23,422 nucleotides of DNA from Wenzhouxiangella sp. Its GTDB lineage: Bacteria; Pseudomonadota; Gammaproteobacteria; Xanthomonadales; Wenzhouxiangellaceae. This document shows, one piece after another, positions 1-7,971 of this stretch. The position numbers and the translations under genes are program-made. The DNA lies in the NCBI GenBank assembly GCA_021767625.1, contig JAASTB010000008.1, positions 1 to 23,422 on the forward strand, written 5' to 3'. The first letter of the stretch is position 1. Every line of letters starts with the position of its first letter. Below the pieces are notes generated by a model. That model was not told the DNA's origin and did not search any database. It worked only from the letters and a program-made list of their open reading frames with translations.

Positions 1-576
1 ATCGAAGAAGGCGTACTGGGTGAGGATGTTGAAGCTGGCGAACAGGCGGTTGAACTCACGGTTCGAGCTCATCACGCCCGCTTCTCGATAGTGGCTGTGC
101 AGCGCTCGGTAGGCGTCATAGGCCAGCTTGATGTCGGCGTCGTACTGCAGCTTTGACTGGATCTGATTGACCGCCGACTCGACCGTGGCCCGGTCGCCGG
201 CCGGCAGCATCTCGATCTTGCGACCCAGGGTCACCAGATCCCGGACATGGCGCTCGTGGATTTCACGTGTACGCTCCAGCGCCACGGCCTCTTCGGGATG
301 GTCGGCCAGCGCCTCGCCAAGATCGGCGAAAGCCTGCACATAGACATCGGCCACGGCCTGACCGATTTCTTCCGGCGTGTTGGCGGCCGCCACATCGACC
401 CCGGCCCGCGCCGTCGCGCTGGGCGGCGCCGATCCCCCAGCCGGTTCGGACACGGCGGCATCCGTCGCCTCATCGCTGCCGCCACAGGCGGCGAGCGCCA
501 TGACCAGTCCGATCACGGCCACGGCTCGACCTGCCGAGCGCTGGCTGCGTTTGAAGTTGCTCCCAAGATTTCTCAT
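1..576 (-). CDS. Putative lipoprotein, 3' end beyond the window
   Basis: An open frame starts with ATG at 576 and stays open to the left edge, giving 192 codons with no stop, so the C-terminus is missing. The start is supported by AGGA about 8 bases upstream. The N-terminus has basic residues, then a hydrophobic stretch ending in a lipobox (LAAC, Cys31), followed by GG and an Ala/Pro/Ser-rich linker. This predicts a lipid-anchored envelope protein. From about residue 70 the chain is mostly helical and charged, with many Glu, Arg, Lys and His residues, and no enzyme motif is visible. I do not recognise the family. It lies 111 bases downstream of the CSLREA gene on the same strand, but two hairpins lie between them, so co-transcription is uncertain. 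Lipoprotein call fairly sure; function unknown. Confidence 0.8.
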   Translation of the reverse strand, partial: MRNLGSNFKRSQRSAGRAVAVIGLVMALAACGGSDEATDAAVSEPAGGSAPPSATARAGVDVAAANTPEEIGQAVADVYVQAFADLGEALADHPEEAVALERTREIHERHVRDLVTLGRKIEMLPAGDRATVESAVNQIQSKLQYDADIKLAYDAYRALHSHYREAGVMSSNREFNRLFASFNILTQYAFFD

Positions 577-648
577 GTTCGGTTCCTCGTATTGAACGGG
601 TTTCCCAAAGCCATCCTTCGACGGCTCCTCGTCAATCCCCTTGCGTTT

Positions 649-664
649 CTGCTCCCCCGAGCAG
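649..664. terminator. Short hairpin downstream of the CSLREA operon
   Basis: CTGCTC and GAGCAG form a 6-bp stem around a CCCC loop. It lies between the lipoprotein start and the end of the upstream gene, next to a second hairpin. No T-run follows on the minus strand, so it is at most a weak or Rho-assisted stop. Confidence 0.3.
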
Positions 665-667
665 CAA

Positions 668-687
668 GGCGAGCGCGACGGCTCGCC
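668..687. terminator. GC-rich hairpin directly after the CSLREA gene stop
   Basis: GGCGAGC and GCTCGCC form a perfect 7-bp stem with a 6-base loop. On the minus strand the hairpin begins immediately after the TAG stop at 690-688. The position fits a 3' end, but no T-tract follows, so canonical intrinsic termination is not shown. Confidence 0.4.
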
Positions 688-2424
688 CTAGTTTTCGAAT
701 CGGGAAGAAAAGATCGAATCGCTGACGACCTCGAAATCGGCGGTCACGACGCGTGCCGTCGTCATATTCACGACGCATGGGCCCTGGCCACTGCAGGCCC
801 CGCCCCAGCCGTTGAACTGGCTGCCTGGCGCCGGACTGGCGACGAGCGTGTAGCTCTGATCCCGCGGCAGGGGTAGCTGGCAGAAATCGGGGGCATCACA
901 GCCCAGCGGCAGATCGTCGACCAGGGACACCTGGCCGCCGCCCGTGCCGGGAAAACCGACGCTGAGCATGTAGGCATTGCCCCACTCGAAGGCGCCGATA
1001 TCGCACTGCCCGAGGCCGCCGCTGGCATTACCGTCGCGCGGACGAGCTTCGCCGCGCTGATCGACGGTCAGAACGCTGTTGCCGGTGGCGTCCTCGCAGC
1101 TCAGGGAGCCCGCATCGACCGCCGCGCTGGCCGGATGCGGCGGCAGGGTTTCGGTCGGTCCCCCGTAGTCCCCCAGCGGCAGCAACTCGACGTCCGCGAA
1201 CGGCAGATCGCTGGCCTGCGAGGTGCAGGAATCGCCATGGGTTTCGAGGTTGTATCCGGACGACAGGAAGCTGCCATCACCCTCGCAGGGCGGCACGTCG
1301 GTCGCAAACAGGCTGCCGACCAGGCGAGCCGTACCGGCACTGCTGGTGCGAATGGCGGCTCGAGCACTGAGCTGGAAGCTGCTGTACTGCACTCGGGTCT
1401 CGCCCTGATCGACGTGGATTTCGGCCTGCGCATCCGGAATGGGTGGCGCGTCATTGACGAAGGTGGAATTGGTGATCGTCATCGCCACAGGTGCCGAGGT
1501 CTGGCTCGAACCACTGGCGATCGACCGGCCCACGGTGCTGTCGTTGTTGATGAACAGGCTGCGGGAAATCCGCGTTGAAGCAAAGTCGCTGATCAGGGCA
1601 CCGCCCTGGAAAAAGCTGTTGACGCCGATACTGGTGTAGTTGTCTTCGAACACGGACTCGCTGATCACCAGCTGCCCGGACGACACTGCCGCCGCGATGG
1701 CACCACCCTCCCGGTCGGCACGGTTACTGATGAACACACAGCCTTCGACGGTCAGATCGAAGTCCGCCGCATCGGACACGGCGCCGCCGATATAGACCGC
1801 ACCGCCGTAGAGGGTGGAGGCATTGTTCTGCACGAACTCACTATCGCGAAGCGTCAGCTCGGTCAGGGACTGGGTCGGGCCGACGGGCGCGGATCGGGCA
1901 TTGATCGCACCCCCAACCGTTGGCGCCACGTTGCCATCGAAGCCGACCTGATCGAATTCGACCCGATCGGCGTTGACGATATGGACCGCGCTGTCCTGGA
2001 ACCCCTCGATGCGCAGGCTGGCGAGGGAAAAATCCTCACCCGTGTTGGCGACATCGATCTCGAGGGCCGGATATTCGCCTGCGTCGCCCGGAACAAGCAC
2101 CAGGTTGTCGATGCCGGGACCGAGGATATCGATCGTGTCCGTGATCAGCAGCGGCGAGGACAGCTCGATCGTCAGCCCCGTCTGCCCGAGCAGCACGAAC
2201 ACGCCATCCGATCCCGAGGAATCCCCGGCCGCGCAGTCATCCACGGCCTGGTTCGTATTGGCCGCCTGAATGGCTTCGCGCAGGGAACAGTTGTTGTCGT
2301 TGGCCACCAGATCACTGGCCTCATCGACAAAGATCAGCGCCGCAGAAAGCGGGCCGCTGCCGCAGAGCAGCAGGCAGCACAGGGCAAGCGCTCGCCAGGG
2401 TTTACTCGAAGTATCAATCCACAT
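688..2424 (-). CDS. Exported CSLREA beta-helix protein with InlB-like repeat (578 aa)
   Basis: The start chosen is ATG at 2424, with GGAG 8 bases upstream and a clean signal peptide (hydrophobic core, LSA/A cleavage near residue 28). An ATG 54 bases further upstream would put 18 polar residues ahead of the signal. The mature N-terminus has the CSLREA signature (CSLREAIQAAN, from Cys46). A long Asn/Gly/Ser-rich region with recurring GGAI/GGAV and xFxxN turns follows, typical of a right-handed parallel beta-helix. Near the C-terminus is one InlB-like repeat (FNGWGGACSGQGPC, then VTADF). The protein ends in IFSSRFEN, a tail shared with the upstream gene. It is last of three same-strand genes for exported proteins. 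Likely an extracellular or surface protein; no catalytic residues are evident and the substrate or partner is unknown. Confidence 0.85.
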   Translation of the reverse strand: MWIDTSSKPWRALALCCLLLCGSGPLSAALIFVDEASDLVANDNNCSLREAIQAANTNQAVDDCAAGDSSGSDGVFVLLGQTGLTIELSSPLLITDTIDILGPGIDNLVLVPGDAGEYPALEIDVANTGEDFSLASLRIEGFQDSAVHIVNADRVEFDQVGFDGNVAPTVGGAINARSAPVGPTQSLTELTLRDSEFVQNNASTLYGGAVYIGGAVSDAADFDLTVEGCVFISNRADREGGAIAAAVSSGQLVISESVFEDNYTSIGVNSFFQGGALISDFASTRISRSLFINNDSTVGRSIASGSSQTSAPVAMTITNSTFVNDAPPIPDAQAEIHVDQGETRVQYSSFQLSARAAIRTSSAGTARLVGSLFATDVPPCEGDGSFLSSGYNLETHGDSCTSQASDLPFADVELLPLGDYGGPTETLPPHPASAAVDAGSLSCEDATGNSVLTVDQRGEARPRDGNASGGLGQCDIGAFEWGNAYMLSVGFPGTGGGQVSLVDDLPLGCDAPDFCQLPLPRDQSYTLVASPAPGSQFNGWGGACSGQGPCVVNMTTARVVTADFEVVSDSIFSSRFEN

Positions 2425-2499
2425 GAAGGTTTCTCCGTCATGACCGGGCCGCGATCCGGGCTTTCCCGAGTGGGTCACGGCGCAAGATCGGGGATCGAT

Positions 2500-5214
2500 T
2501 CAGTTCTCGAAGCGCGACGAAAAAATGCCGTCCTCGAGCTCGACGAAGACCGCCCCGACGCTGCGCGCCTGCGACAGACCCAGCTGACAGCCCGCCGATC
2601 CGGAGCAATCCCCGGTCCAGTGCGAGAAGGCATGCCCCGGCAACGGGGTTGGTGTCAGGTTGACCTCCGTGGCCAGGGGGAAATCGGCCTGGCAGCTGGC
2701 CGGACAGTCGATGCCGGCCGGCTGGCTGAGCACCAAGCCCTCCCCGTCGATGACCACGGTCAGCGCGGCGGTCTGGCCATCGGGTTCGAAGCTGGCCGTG
2801 ACCTCTCGGGACTGGGTCATGTCGAGGGTGCAATCGCCGGTCCCGGCGCCGCTGCAGGCGCCGCCCCAACCGGCAAAGGCCGTGCCGGGCTCGGGCACGG
2901 CAGTCAGGGTGACGAACTGGCCGGGCGGGATGGCGGCATAGTTGCACTGCTCGTCGCTGCAGGGCAGCAGATCGTTGTCGAGCTCGATCCGCCAGCCCGC
3001 GGCCGACGTGCTGGTCGTGCTCAGGGACAGGGCAAACGGCAGGGCCTCGTAGGCGCCACGATCGCAACGGGCCTCGCCATCGGCATCGCCGTCCAGGGGA
3101 CGGATTCGATTGGCGTTATCGCGCAGGTTGTAGGACTCGGGGAAGGCTACGCAGGACTCACCGGCCCGGTCGATTTCATGATTCACCCGGGTCAGTGGGT
3201 GGTAGGCAATGCCACTGTCTTCGATGGTCAGAGGCGCCAGACCGGGCGCGAGGTTGTAGGCATCGGTCGGCTGGCTCTGGAAGACGGTGCAGTCCGGGTC
3301 GCCGTCGATCCAGGCGATCGTGTTGTAGCCCTGGGAATCGAGCACCCCGCTGCAGTTGCCGGCAACGACCGTGCCAAAGGGGCCACCGCTGGACCGGGCC
3401 GTATTGAAAGCCAGGATGCTGTTGATGAGCTGAACGTCCGCATCCTGGGTGAAGATGCCACCGCCGTCACCGACGTTCGCATCCCCCGGACCTGCCGAGT
3501 TGTAGGCCACGGTGACGAAATCCAGAGTGGTCCGTCGAGCGCCTGCCAACTGGTACAGGCCGGCACCCTGCTGCGCCGCCTGGTTGTCACTGATGGTCGT
3601 GTTGGTGATCAGCGCACGGGAGTCGGAACTGAAGTAGATACCGCCACCGCGAACCGCCTCGTTGCCGTAGAAGGAGCCCTGATCAACGGTCACATTGGAG
3701 AGCAGGTTGAACAGTCCACCCCCGTTGCTGTCCGCGATATTGTCGTGCACGGCGGCCGCGATCATCGAGACATCCACGCGCAGCGGGTCGTTGCCGCCGA
3801 GGAGAAACAAGCCGCCACCGAAGCCCGCCCGATTGCCGAAGATTTCCACATCGCGAAGCCGGAGGCCTCGTCCCCCGTACAGGCCACCGCCGTCGCCCGA
3901 CGTCCATCCTCCGGAGATCTTGCTGTTCTTGATCAGCAGCGGCCCGTTCTGTCGGATAACTCCGCCATTGACGCTGAGCTGGCGGGTGGCGTTGCCACGC
4001 AGGTCGAGGTTCCAAAGCTCGGTCTCGATGGTTTCGGAGGCACCGGTCGCGATGCGGATCAAGCCCGCATTGTCCGAATCGGTACGCGTGATCCATGGCA
4101 AGGCGCCGGTCGCCGGATCCGGCACGCCGGCCAGCACGACCGGATCCGTAATGAGCAGGTAGTCGGACAGACCGCCAAGGAAGTAGCCCGCCACCTGATA
4201 GGGCACCACAATCGTCTGCAAACCCGGCAGCGCATTGGTTTCGTCGACGGCCGCACGGAGGCTGCAGTTCCCCTGGGAATCCAGACACACTCCGTCTCCG
4301 GGGTCGGCATCAGGCAGAAAGGAGAAGCGCGTGTCGACCACCAGCTCCGTGGCCACCATCGTGACCTGGTCGGAGTTGTTCTGGGTCCAGGGATCGTCGA
4401 TCCCGTCTTCGGTGGTTGCCGTCACCAGGGCAAACAGCTCGTAGCTGCCGGGAGCGGGGATGGTGGTATTGAATCGACAGGTCACGAACTCGCCCGGCGC
4501 CTTGTTCGGCGCGGTCCAGGCCCGAGAATCGGCGGTCACCACGACGTTGTCATTGCAACCCGGCTGGTTGTCGATCTCATCGAGATTCACGAACAGGGCC
4601 GGGTCGCCGAACATGGAGATACCGATATTGCGCGCCTCGCCGAGGCCGACATTGCGGTAGGTGAGCGTTCCGAAGATCAGGCCCGTTTCCTGGGCCTCGT
4701 TGAAGGCCAGGCTGACTTCCATGTCGCCCCCCAGGCCCGTGGCGACCTCCCGCGAAGCGCGATCGTCGGCATCGCCGGTACAGCCGGTGCAGTCGACGCG
4801 CAGCGTTACCCGACTGGGGTTGCCGAAATGATTGCGGGGGCTGAGCTTGATGGAACAGTCGATGGGCGAGGCGCCGGAGACGCTGCCCATGCCGGTCCAC
4901 TCAAGGCCGCGCACGGGCGCGGTGGTGGCCGTGATCGTGCCCGGACAATCGTGGCTGACCAGGTCGAAGTTCCAGCTCACGGGCTGCTGGCCCGCACCAC
5001 CATCGATCTGGGCCGAGAGCCCGCTGACCGTATTCGCGCCATTGATCGGCTCGATCGTGATCGGCAGGGTCGTGGTCAGGCCCAGGTAGGCCGGCTGAGG
5101 AAAGGCCTCTCCGAGCTGAATGTCGAGCGGGTTGGCGAGCGCCTCGAACGAGCAGAGCAGCAGAACGAGGGCGGGAGCGAGTATTTGCCAGCACGCAGAT
5201 CGCAGAATGTTCAT
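2500..5214 (-). CDS. Exported CSLREA beta-helix protein with two InlB-like repeats (904 aa)
   Basis: ATG at 5214 has AGGA about 8 bases upstream and a signal peptide with ALA/N cleavage near residue 27. Residues about 28-300 look like beta-sandwich domains with paired cysteines. A CSLREA-type motif follows (CSLRAAVDETN, near residue 316), then a long right-handed beta-helix region rich in GGG(L/I)(Y/F) turns. Two InlB-like repeats follow (FAGWGGACSG and FSHWTGDCSG, each ending in a VxAxF strand). The last residues are IFSSRFEN, as in the next gene. CSLREA and InlB-type domains are known mainly from secreted or surface proteins. It sits 42 bases after the 253 aa beta-helix gene and 75 bases before the 578 aa gene, consistent with one operon. 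Adhesin-like or matrix role is inferred only. Confidence 0.85.
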   Translation of the reverse strand: MNILRSACWQILAPALVLLLCSFEALANPLDIQLGEAFPQPAYLGLTTTLPITIEPINGANTVSGLSAQIDGGAGQQPVSWNFDLVSHDCPGTITATTAPVRGLEWTGMGSVSGASPIDCSIKLSPRNHFGNPSRVTLRVDCTGCTGDADDRASREVATGLGGDMEVSLAFNEAQETGLIFGTLTYRNVGLGEARNIGISMFGDPALFVNLDEIDNQPGCNDNVVVTADSRAWTAPNKAPGEFVTCRFNTTIPAPGSYELFALVTATTEDGIDDPWTQNNSDQVTMVATELVVDTRFSFLPDADPGDGVCLDSQGNCSLRAAVDETNALPGLQTIVVPYQVAGYFLGGLSDYLLITDPVVLAGVPDPATGALPWITRTDSDNAGLIRIATGASETIETELWNLDLRGNATRQLSVNGGVIRQNGPLLIKNSKISGGWTSGDGGGLYGGRGLRLRDVEIFGNRAGFGGGLFLLGGNDPLRVDVSMIAAAVHDNIADSNGGGLFNLLSNVTVDQGSFYGNEAVRGGGIYFSSDSRALITNTTISDNQAAQQGAGLYQLAGARRTTLDFVTVAYNSAGPGDANVGDGGGIFTQDADVQLINSILAFNTARSSGGPFGTVVAGNCSGVLDSQGYNTIAWIDGDPDCTVFQSQPTDAYNLAPGLAPLTIEDSGIAYHPLTRVNHEIDRAGESCVAFPESYNLRDNANRIRPLDGDADGEARCDRGAYEALPFALSLSTTSTSAAGWRIELDNDLLPCSDEQCNYAAIPPGQFVTLTAVPEPGTAFAGWGGACSGAGTGDCTLDMTQSREVTASFEPDGQTAALTVVIDGEGLVLSQPAGIDCPASCQADFPLATEVNLTPTPLPGHAFSHWTGDCSGSAGCQLGLSQARSVGAVFVELEDGIFSSRFEN

Positions 5215-5256
5215 CGAGTATTTCCTTTCAGGATCGACAGATCGCCGGACGGGGCT

Positions 5257-6018
5257 TCAATCGTTGTTGCCGAGATCGGTGGCGGTGCCGGCGTAGGGCT
5301 GCTGGGTCGCTGCAGTCAGGTTGTCCCGGTAGCGAACCTCGCTGCCCAGGAACAGGTAGAAGCCGATGCGCGCGTTCTGGACCCGGTTCTCGACGACCAG
5401 GTTGTTGTTGCCATTGCCGGTCGCGATGCCGGCCCCTGCGTTACGGACCAGCTGGACATCGTTGTTGCGGATCGTGTTGCCATCGCCGCTGACGTAGATG
5501 CCGCGACCGTCCCGGTCCTCTCGCGCGCCGGTGTCGACGATGTGGTTGTCGGCGTAGATCCCGAAATCGCCCTCGGCAAAGAGGCCGGCGAACCCGCTCT
5601 GGTGGATGCGCATATTGCGCACCTGGTTGCCCTGGTTGCAGTCACCGCAACGCGACTGGCTGAGCTGCACACCGGTGTCGAAGCAGCGCAGGGCGCCGTT
5701 GTGGACGAGCACGTTGCGCGCCTCGAACACATGAACTCCGATGCTGGGCTCGCCAAGCCACTCGGCATTGCAGCTGCCGCCCTCGAAGGCCGGATTGCGT
5801 AGCGTATGGCCGCGCAGGTCCAGTTCGACGTCGTTGGCCAGGATCAGAATCGCAGCATCGCCGCCGCCCAACGCCAACTCATGCGACTGATCGAGGCAGT
5901 ACTTGCCGGGTCGATCGATCTGGGCCGGAAAGGTATTGAGAATCTGGCAATCGAAGGCCGCGACCACCTGAGCGGCGAACAGCAGGAAAACAGGAATCGA
6001 ACGAAACAAGTGGTGCAT
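5257..6018 (-). CDS. Exported right-handed parallel beta-helix protein (253 aa)
   Basis: ATG at 6018 has AGGGAG about 5 bases upstream. The N-terminus is a signal peptide with cleavage near residue 20-21 (VVAA/F). The mature protein begins with a short Cys-containing region and an LDLRGHTL strand. Repeated Asn/Gly turns follow (GDGNTIRNNDV, GNGNNNLVVENRV), typical of NosD-like or pectate-lyase-like beta-helices. Four cysteines cluster around residues 105-130 (CFDTG, CGDC). The length is short for a carbohydrate-active beta-helix enzyme and I see no catalytic set, so it may be a structural or binding protein. It is the first gene of the minus-strand operon. A -24/-12 promoter motif lies about 70-80 bases upstream of its start, with a palindrome further out, implying control by the divergent regulator gene. 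Confidence 0.85.
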   Translation of the reverse strand: MHHLFRSIPVFLLFAAQVVAAFDCQILNTFPAQIDRPGKYCLDQSHELALGGGDAAILILANDVELDLRGHTLRNPAFEGGSCNAEWLGEPSIGVHVFEARNVLVHNGALRCFDTGVQLSQSRCGDCNQGNQVRNMRIHQSGFAGLFAEGDFGIYADNHIVDTGAREDRDGRGIYVSGDGNTIRNNDVQLVRNAGAGIATGNGNNNLVVENRVQNARIGFYLFLGSEVRYRDNLTAATQQPYAGTATDLGNND

Positions 6019-6084
6019 GAGACTCCCTCGTCAATGGATGAATCGGATCGAATGCGAACGGCGCAATCGTGACGAAGCTCTCAA

Positions 6085-6100
6085 TGCAGAAAGCGTGCCA
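6085..6100 (-). promoter_or_regulatory. Sigma-54 (-24/-12) promoter for the beta-helix/CSLREA operon
   Basis: Read on the minus strand the site is TGGCACGCTTTCTGCA. It has a perfect -24 heptamer TGGCACG, a 4-base spacer, and CTGCA where consensus has TTGCA. The invariant GG and GC are in the right register, and a C precedes the -24 T as in the consensus. The predicted transcript start is near 6073, about 55 bases ahead of the ATG at 6018. A 16-bp palindrome lies 146 bp upstream, a normal enhancer distance. Motif read by eye. Confidence 0.75.
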
Positions 6101-6105
6101 GTCGA

Positions 6106-6135
6106 TTAGGAATCGCTCAGGCTGTTGTTTTTAAT
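6106..6135 (+). promoter_or_regulatory. Candidate sigma-70 promoter for the regulator/kinase pair
   Basis: TTAGGA and TTTAAT are separated by 18 bases inside the only AT-rich patch of the divergent intergenic region. The -10 matches 5 of 6 bases and the -35 only 3 of 6. The transcript would start near 6142 and include the palindrome at 6247-6262 in its leader, which would allow autorepression. Weak evidence. Confidence 0.3.
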
Positions 6136-6246
6136 AGGTTTCTCGGACCCCTCTCGCTTGCTCATTCCCCGAGAGCGGGACGGGGGCCACACCGAGCCTG
6201 GCCGAGACGCTGGCGCAGGGCTCGCGTTTATCGGGCCTGCGCAGTA

Positions 6247-6262
6247 TTCTCGATTTCGAGAA
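6247..6262. promoter_or_regulatory. Palindromic operator or enhancer site, copy 1
   Basis: TTCTCGATTTCGAGAA has perfect 7-bp arms around a TT centre. It shares the pattern TTCTCG-N4-CGAGAA, the preceding AT and the following CG with a second copy at 10987-11002. It lies 146 bp upstream of the minus-strand -24/-12 promoter and 22 bp before the start codon of the Fis-type regulator. It is the likely binding site of that regulator, serving as enhancer for the minus operon and possibly as an autoregulatory site. Confidence 0.65.
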
Positions 6263-6284
6263 CGGGATTGTCAGGTCCGAGATC

Positions 6285-7967
6285 ATGGCTTCGATCACAT
6301 TGATGGCGCACTACGCCAGCGGCGAGCGGCGCTATCCACTCGATGCAGGCTGCTGGCTGATCGGCTCGCACGAAGACTGCGAGGTACTGCTCGGCGATCC
6401 GACCGTCTCGCGCCGCCATGCCCGACTGGAATTCGCCGATGCCGAGTGGAGCCTCGAAGATCTGGGCTCGAGCAATGGTGTGCAAATCAATGGCGAAGCC
6501 CTGATCGGGCGGCGGCGAGTGCAGCCGGGCGACCGACTCCAGTTCGGCAGCCTGATCTGTTCATTGATCGAGACCGATCCGACCGATCTGGAGCTGGCCG
6601 TCCCCGCCGAAAGCCGGGACGGACGGTCCGACCGACCCTCCGCCTCCATCGAGCCGCGGGGGCCCACGATCTCCAGCGATCACATCAGCCGCTTCTACTT
6701 CGAGACCCTGCCCGCCCTGATTCGGCGCTGTACCCGGCAGCGTCCGGGCGAGGCCATGGTCACGGCCGTGGCCGAGCTGGCGGACAGTCTGGGCGGCAGC
6801 TGGACCCTGAGCCTGGACGGCGCGGTCCAGGCCACGTCCGGCCCTGCGACACCCGAGCAGGATCGGGAACAGGTCCACGAAGAGCATGGCTGGCGCTTGG
6901 CCCGACGCGCCAGACAGCCCCTGAACGATGAGACCTATCGACAGATCGCCGAGACCATTCTGTCCCTGCTCGAGCGCACGAGCGCCAGCCAGCCATCGGT
7001 CACACCGCCCCACCCGGACACGACCGTGCCGCCGTTCCCGGAACCCGTGACGCGCCATGCAGCGCTGCTCAACCTCTATCGGCAAGCGGCTCGAGTCGCG
7101 CGGTCGGGGCTCAACGTCCTGATCGAGGGGAGCTCGGGCACCGGCAAGGAACTGTTCGCACGCTACCTGCACCGCTGCGGCAGTGATGGCCAGCCCCTGG
7201 TGACCCTCAACTGCGCCAGCCTGCCGCAGGACCTGCTCGATGCCGAACTGTTCGGCATCGAACGCGGCGTGGCCACCGGCGTCGATGCGCGGCCCGGCAA
7301 ATTCGAGCAGGCCGATGGCGGGGTGATCTTTCTAGACGAGATCGGCGACATGCACCTGGCCACCCAGGCCAAGCTGCTGCGCGTGCTCCAGGAGCAGGAA
7401 GTCTATCGGGTCGGCGGCAGCCGTCCGAGACCGGCCCGCATCCAGGTGGTGTCCGCCACCAATCGGGACCTGGAGGCGATGGTCGCGCAGGGCGAGTTCC
7501 GTCTCGACCTCTACCACCGGATCTCCGACTGGACCGTCCGCCTGCCCGATCTCGAGGAACGCGCCGTCGACATCGCCAATCTGGCCGCCTACTTCCTGCG
7601 CCGCGCCTGCGGCGACATCGGTCAGCGCTTCGGCGGCATTACCAAAGCCGCCCTGGATTGCCTGCTGGCGCATCGCTGGCCCGGCAATGTCCGCGAACTC
7701 GAACGCGAGATGAAGCGCTGCGCCCTGTTTCTGGAGCCCGGCGAGGCGCTGCGCTCCGACCATCTCGACGCCCGGATCCGCGAGGCCAGAGGCACGGGCG
7801 GCCCCGTCGAGGGCTTGAAGGCGCTGCTGATCCGCACCGAGAAGCGCGCCATCGAGCAGGCGCTTCAACTCTGCGGCGGGGACGTGGCAGCGGCGGCCGA
7901 CCGGCTCGGTATCGGCAAGTCGACCCTGTATCGGCAGATTCGCAACCTGGGCATCGACACGGCCTGA
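6285..7967 (+). CDS. FHA-containing sigma-54 enhancer-binding regulator (560 aa)
   Basis: A transcription activator read from clear motifs. Residues about 25-75 form an FHA domain (GSHED, SRRHA, GSSNG), a phosphothreonine-binding module. Residues 130-230 are a less clear, perhaps GAF-like, region. The AAA+ domain has Walker A GSSGTGKE (282-289), Walker B FLDEIGD (349-355), a RLDLYHR segment (406-412) and WPGNVREL (465-472). A Fis-type helix-turn-helix covers about 531-557 (LGIGKSTLYRQIRNL). The loop equivalent to GAFTGA reads GVATGV (328-333): the Phe that contacts sigma-54 is Ala, while Thr and Gly are kept. The start is ATG at 6285; its ribosome site (CCGAG) is poor. The kinase gene follows after 4 bases, so the kinase probably supplies the phospho-signal read by the FHA domain. 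Likely targets are the two palindrome-linked promoters beside it. Confidence 0.93.
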   Translation: MASITLMAHYASGERRYPLDAGCWLIGSHEDCEVLLGDPTVSRRHARLEFADAEWSLEDLGSSNGVQINGEALIGRRRVQPGDRLQFGSLICSLIETDPTDLELAVPAESRDGRSDRPSASIEPRGPTISSDHISRFYFETLPALIRRCTRQRPGEAMVTAVAELADSLGGSWTLSLDGAVQATSGPATPEQDREQVHEEHGWRLARRARQPLNDETYRQIAETILSLLERTSASQPSVTPPHPDTTVPPFPEPVTRHAALLNLYRQAARVARSGLNVLIEGSSGTGKELFARYLHRCGSDGQPLVTLNCASLPQDLLDAELFGIERGVATGVDARPGKFEQADGGVIFLDEIGDMHLATQAKLLRVLQEQEVYRVGGSRPRPARIQVVSATNRDLEAMVAQGEFRLDLYHRISDWTVRLPDLEERAVDIANLAAYFLRRACGDIGQRFGGITKAALDCLLAHRWPGNVRELEREMKRCALFLEPGEALRSDHLDARIREARGTGGPVEGLKALLIRTEKRAIEQALQLCGGDVAAAADRLGIGKSTLYRQIRNLGIDTA

Positions 7968-7971
7968 TCCG

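Noticed and set aside
1981..5802. A 1273-codon open frame on the plus strand opposite the CSLREA operon
   Set aside because: It runs antisense to three genes with signal peptides, ribosome sites and recognisable domains. Its translation is low-complexity Gly/Ala/Val/Arg/Asp without a known motif. Long antisense frames are expected in GC3-biased DNA.
6141..6175. Stem-loops TCTCGG/CCGAGA and CTCTCG/CGAGAG in the divergent intergenic region
   Set aside because: They are mutually exclusive short stems with long loops and no T-run. They resemble the palindrome half-site only partly, so I do not count them as operators or terminators.
6211..6225. TGGCGCAGGGCTCGC as a sigma-54 promoter for the regulator gene itself
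   Set aside because: The spacing fits, but the -12 is TCGC and the -24 has two mismatches. It would also place the palindrome just downstream of the start. It is too weak beside the two good sites.
6125..6931. A plus-strand open frame beginning before the regulator in another frame
   Set aside because: It overlaps the FHA domain out of frame, its translation is Arg-rich, and no start signal is visible.
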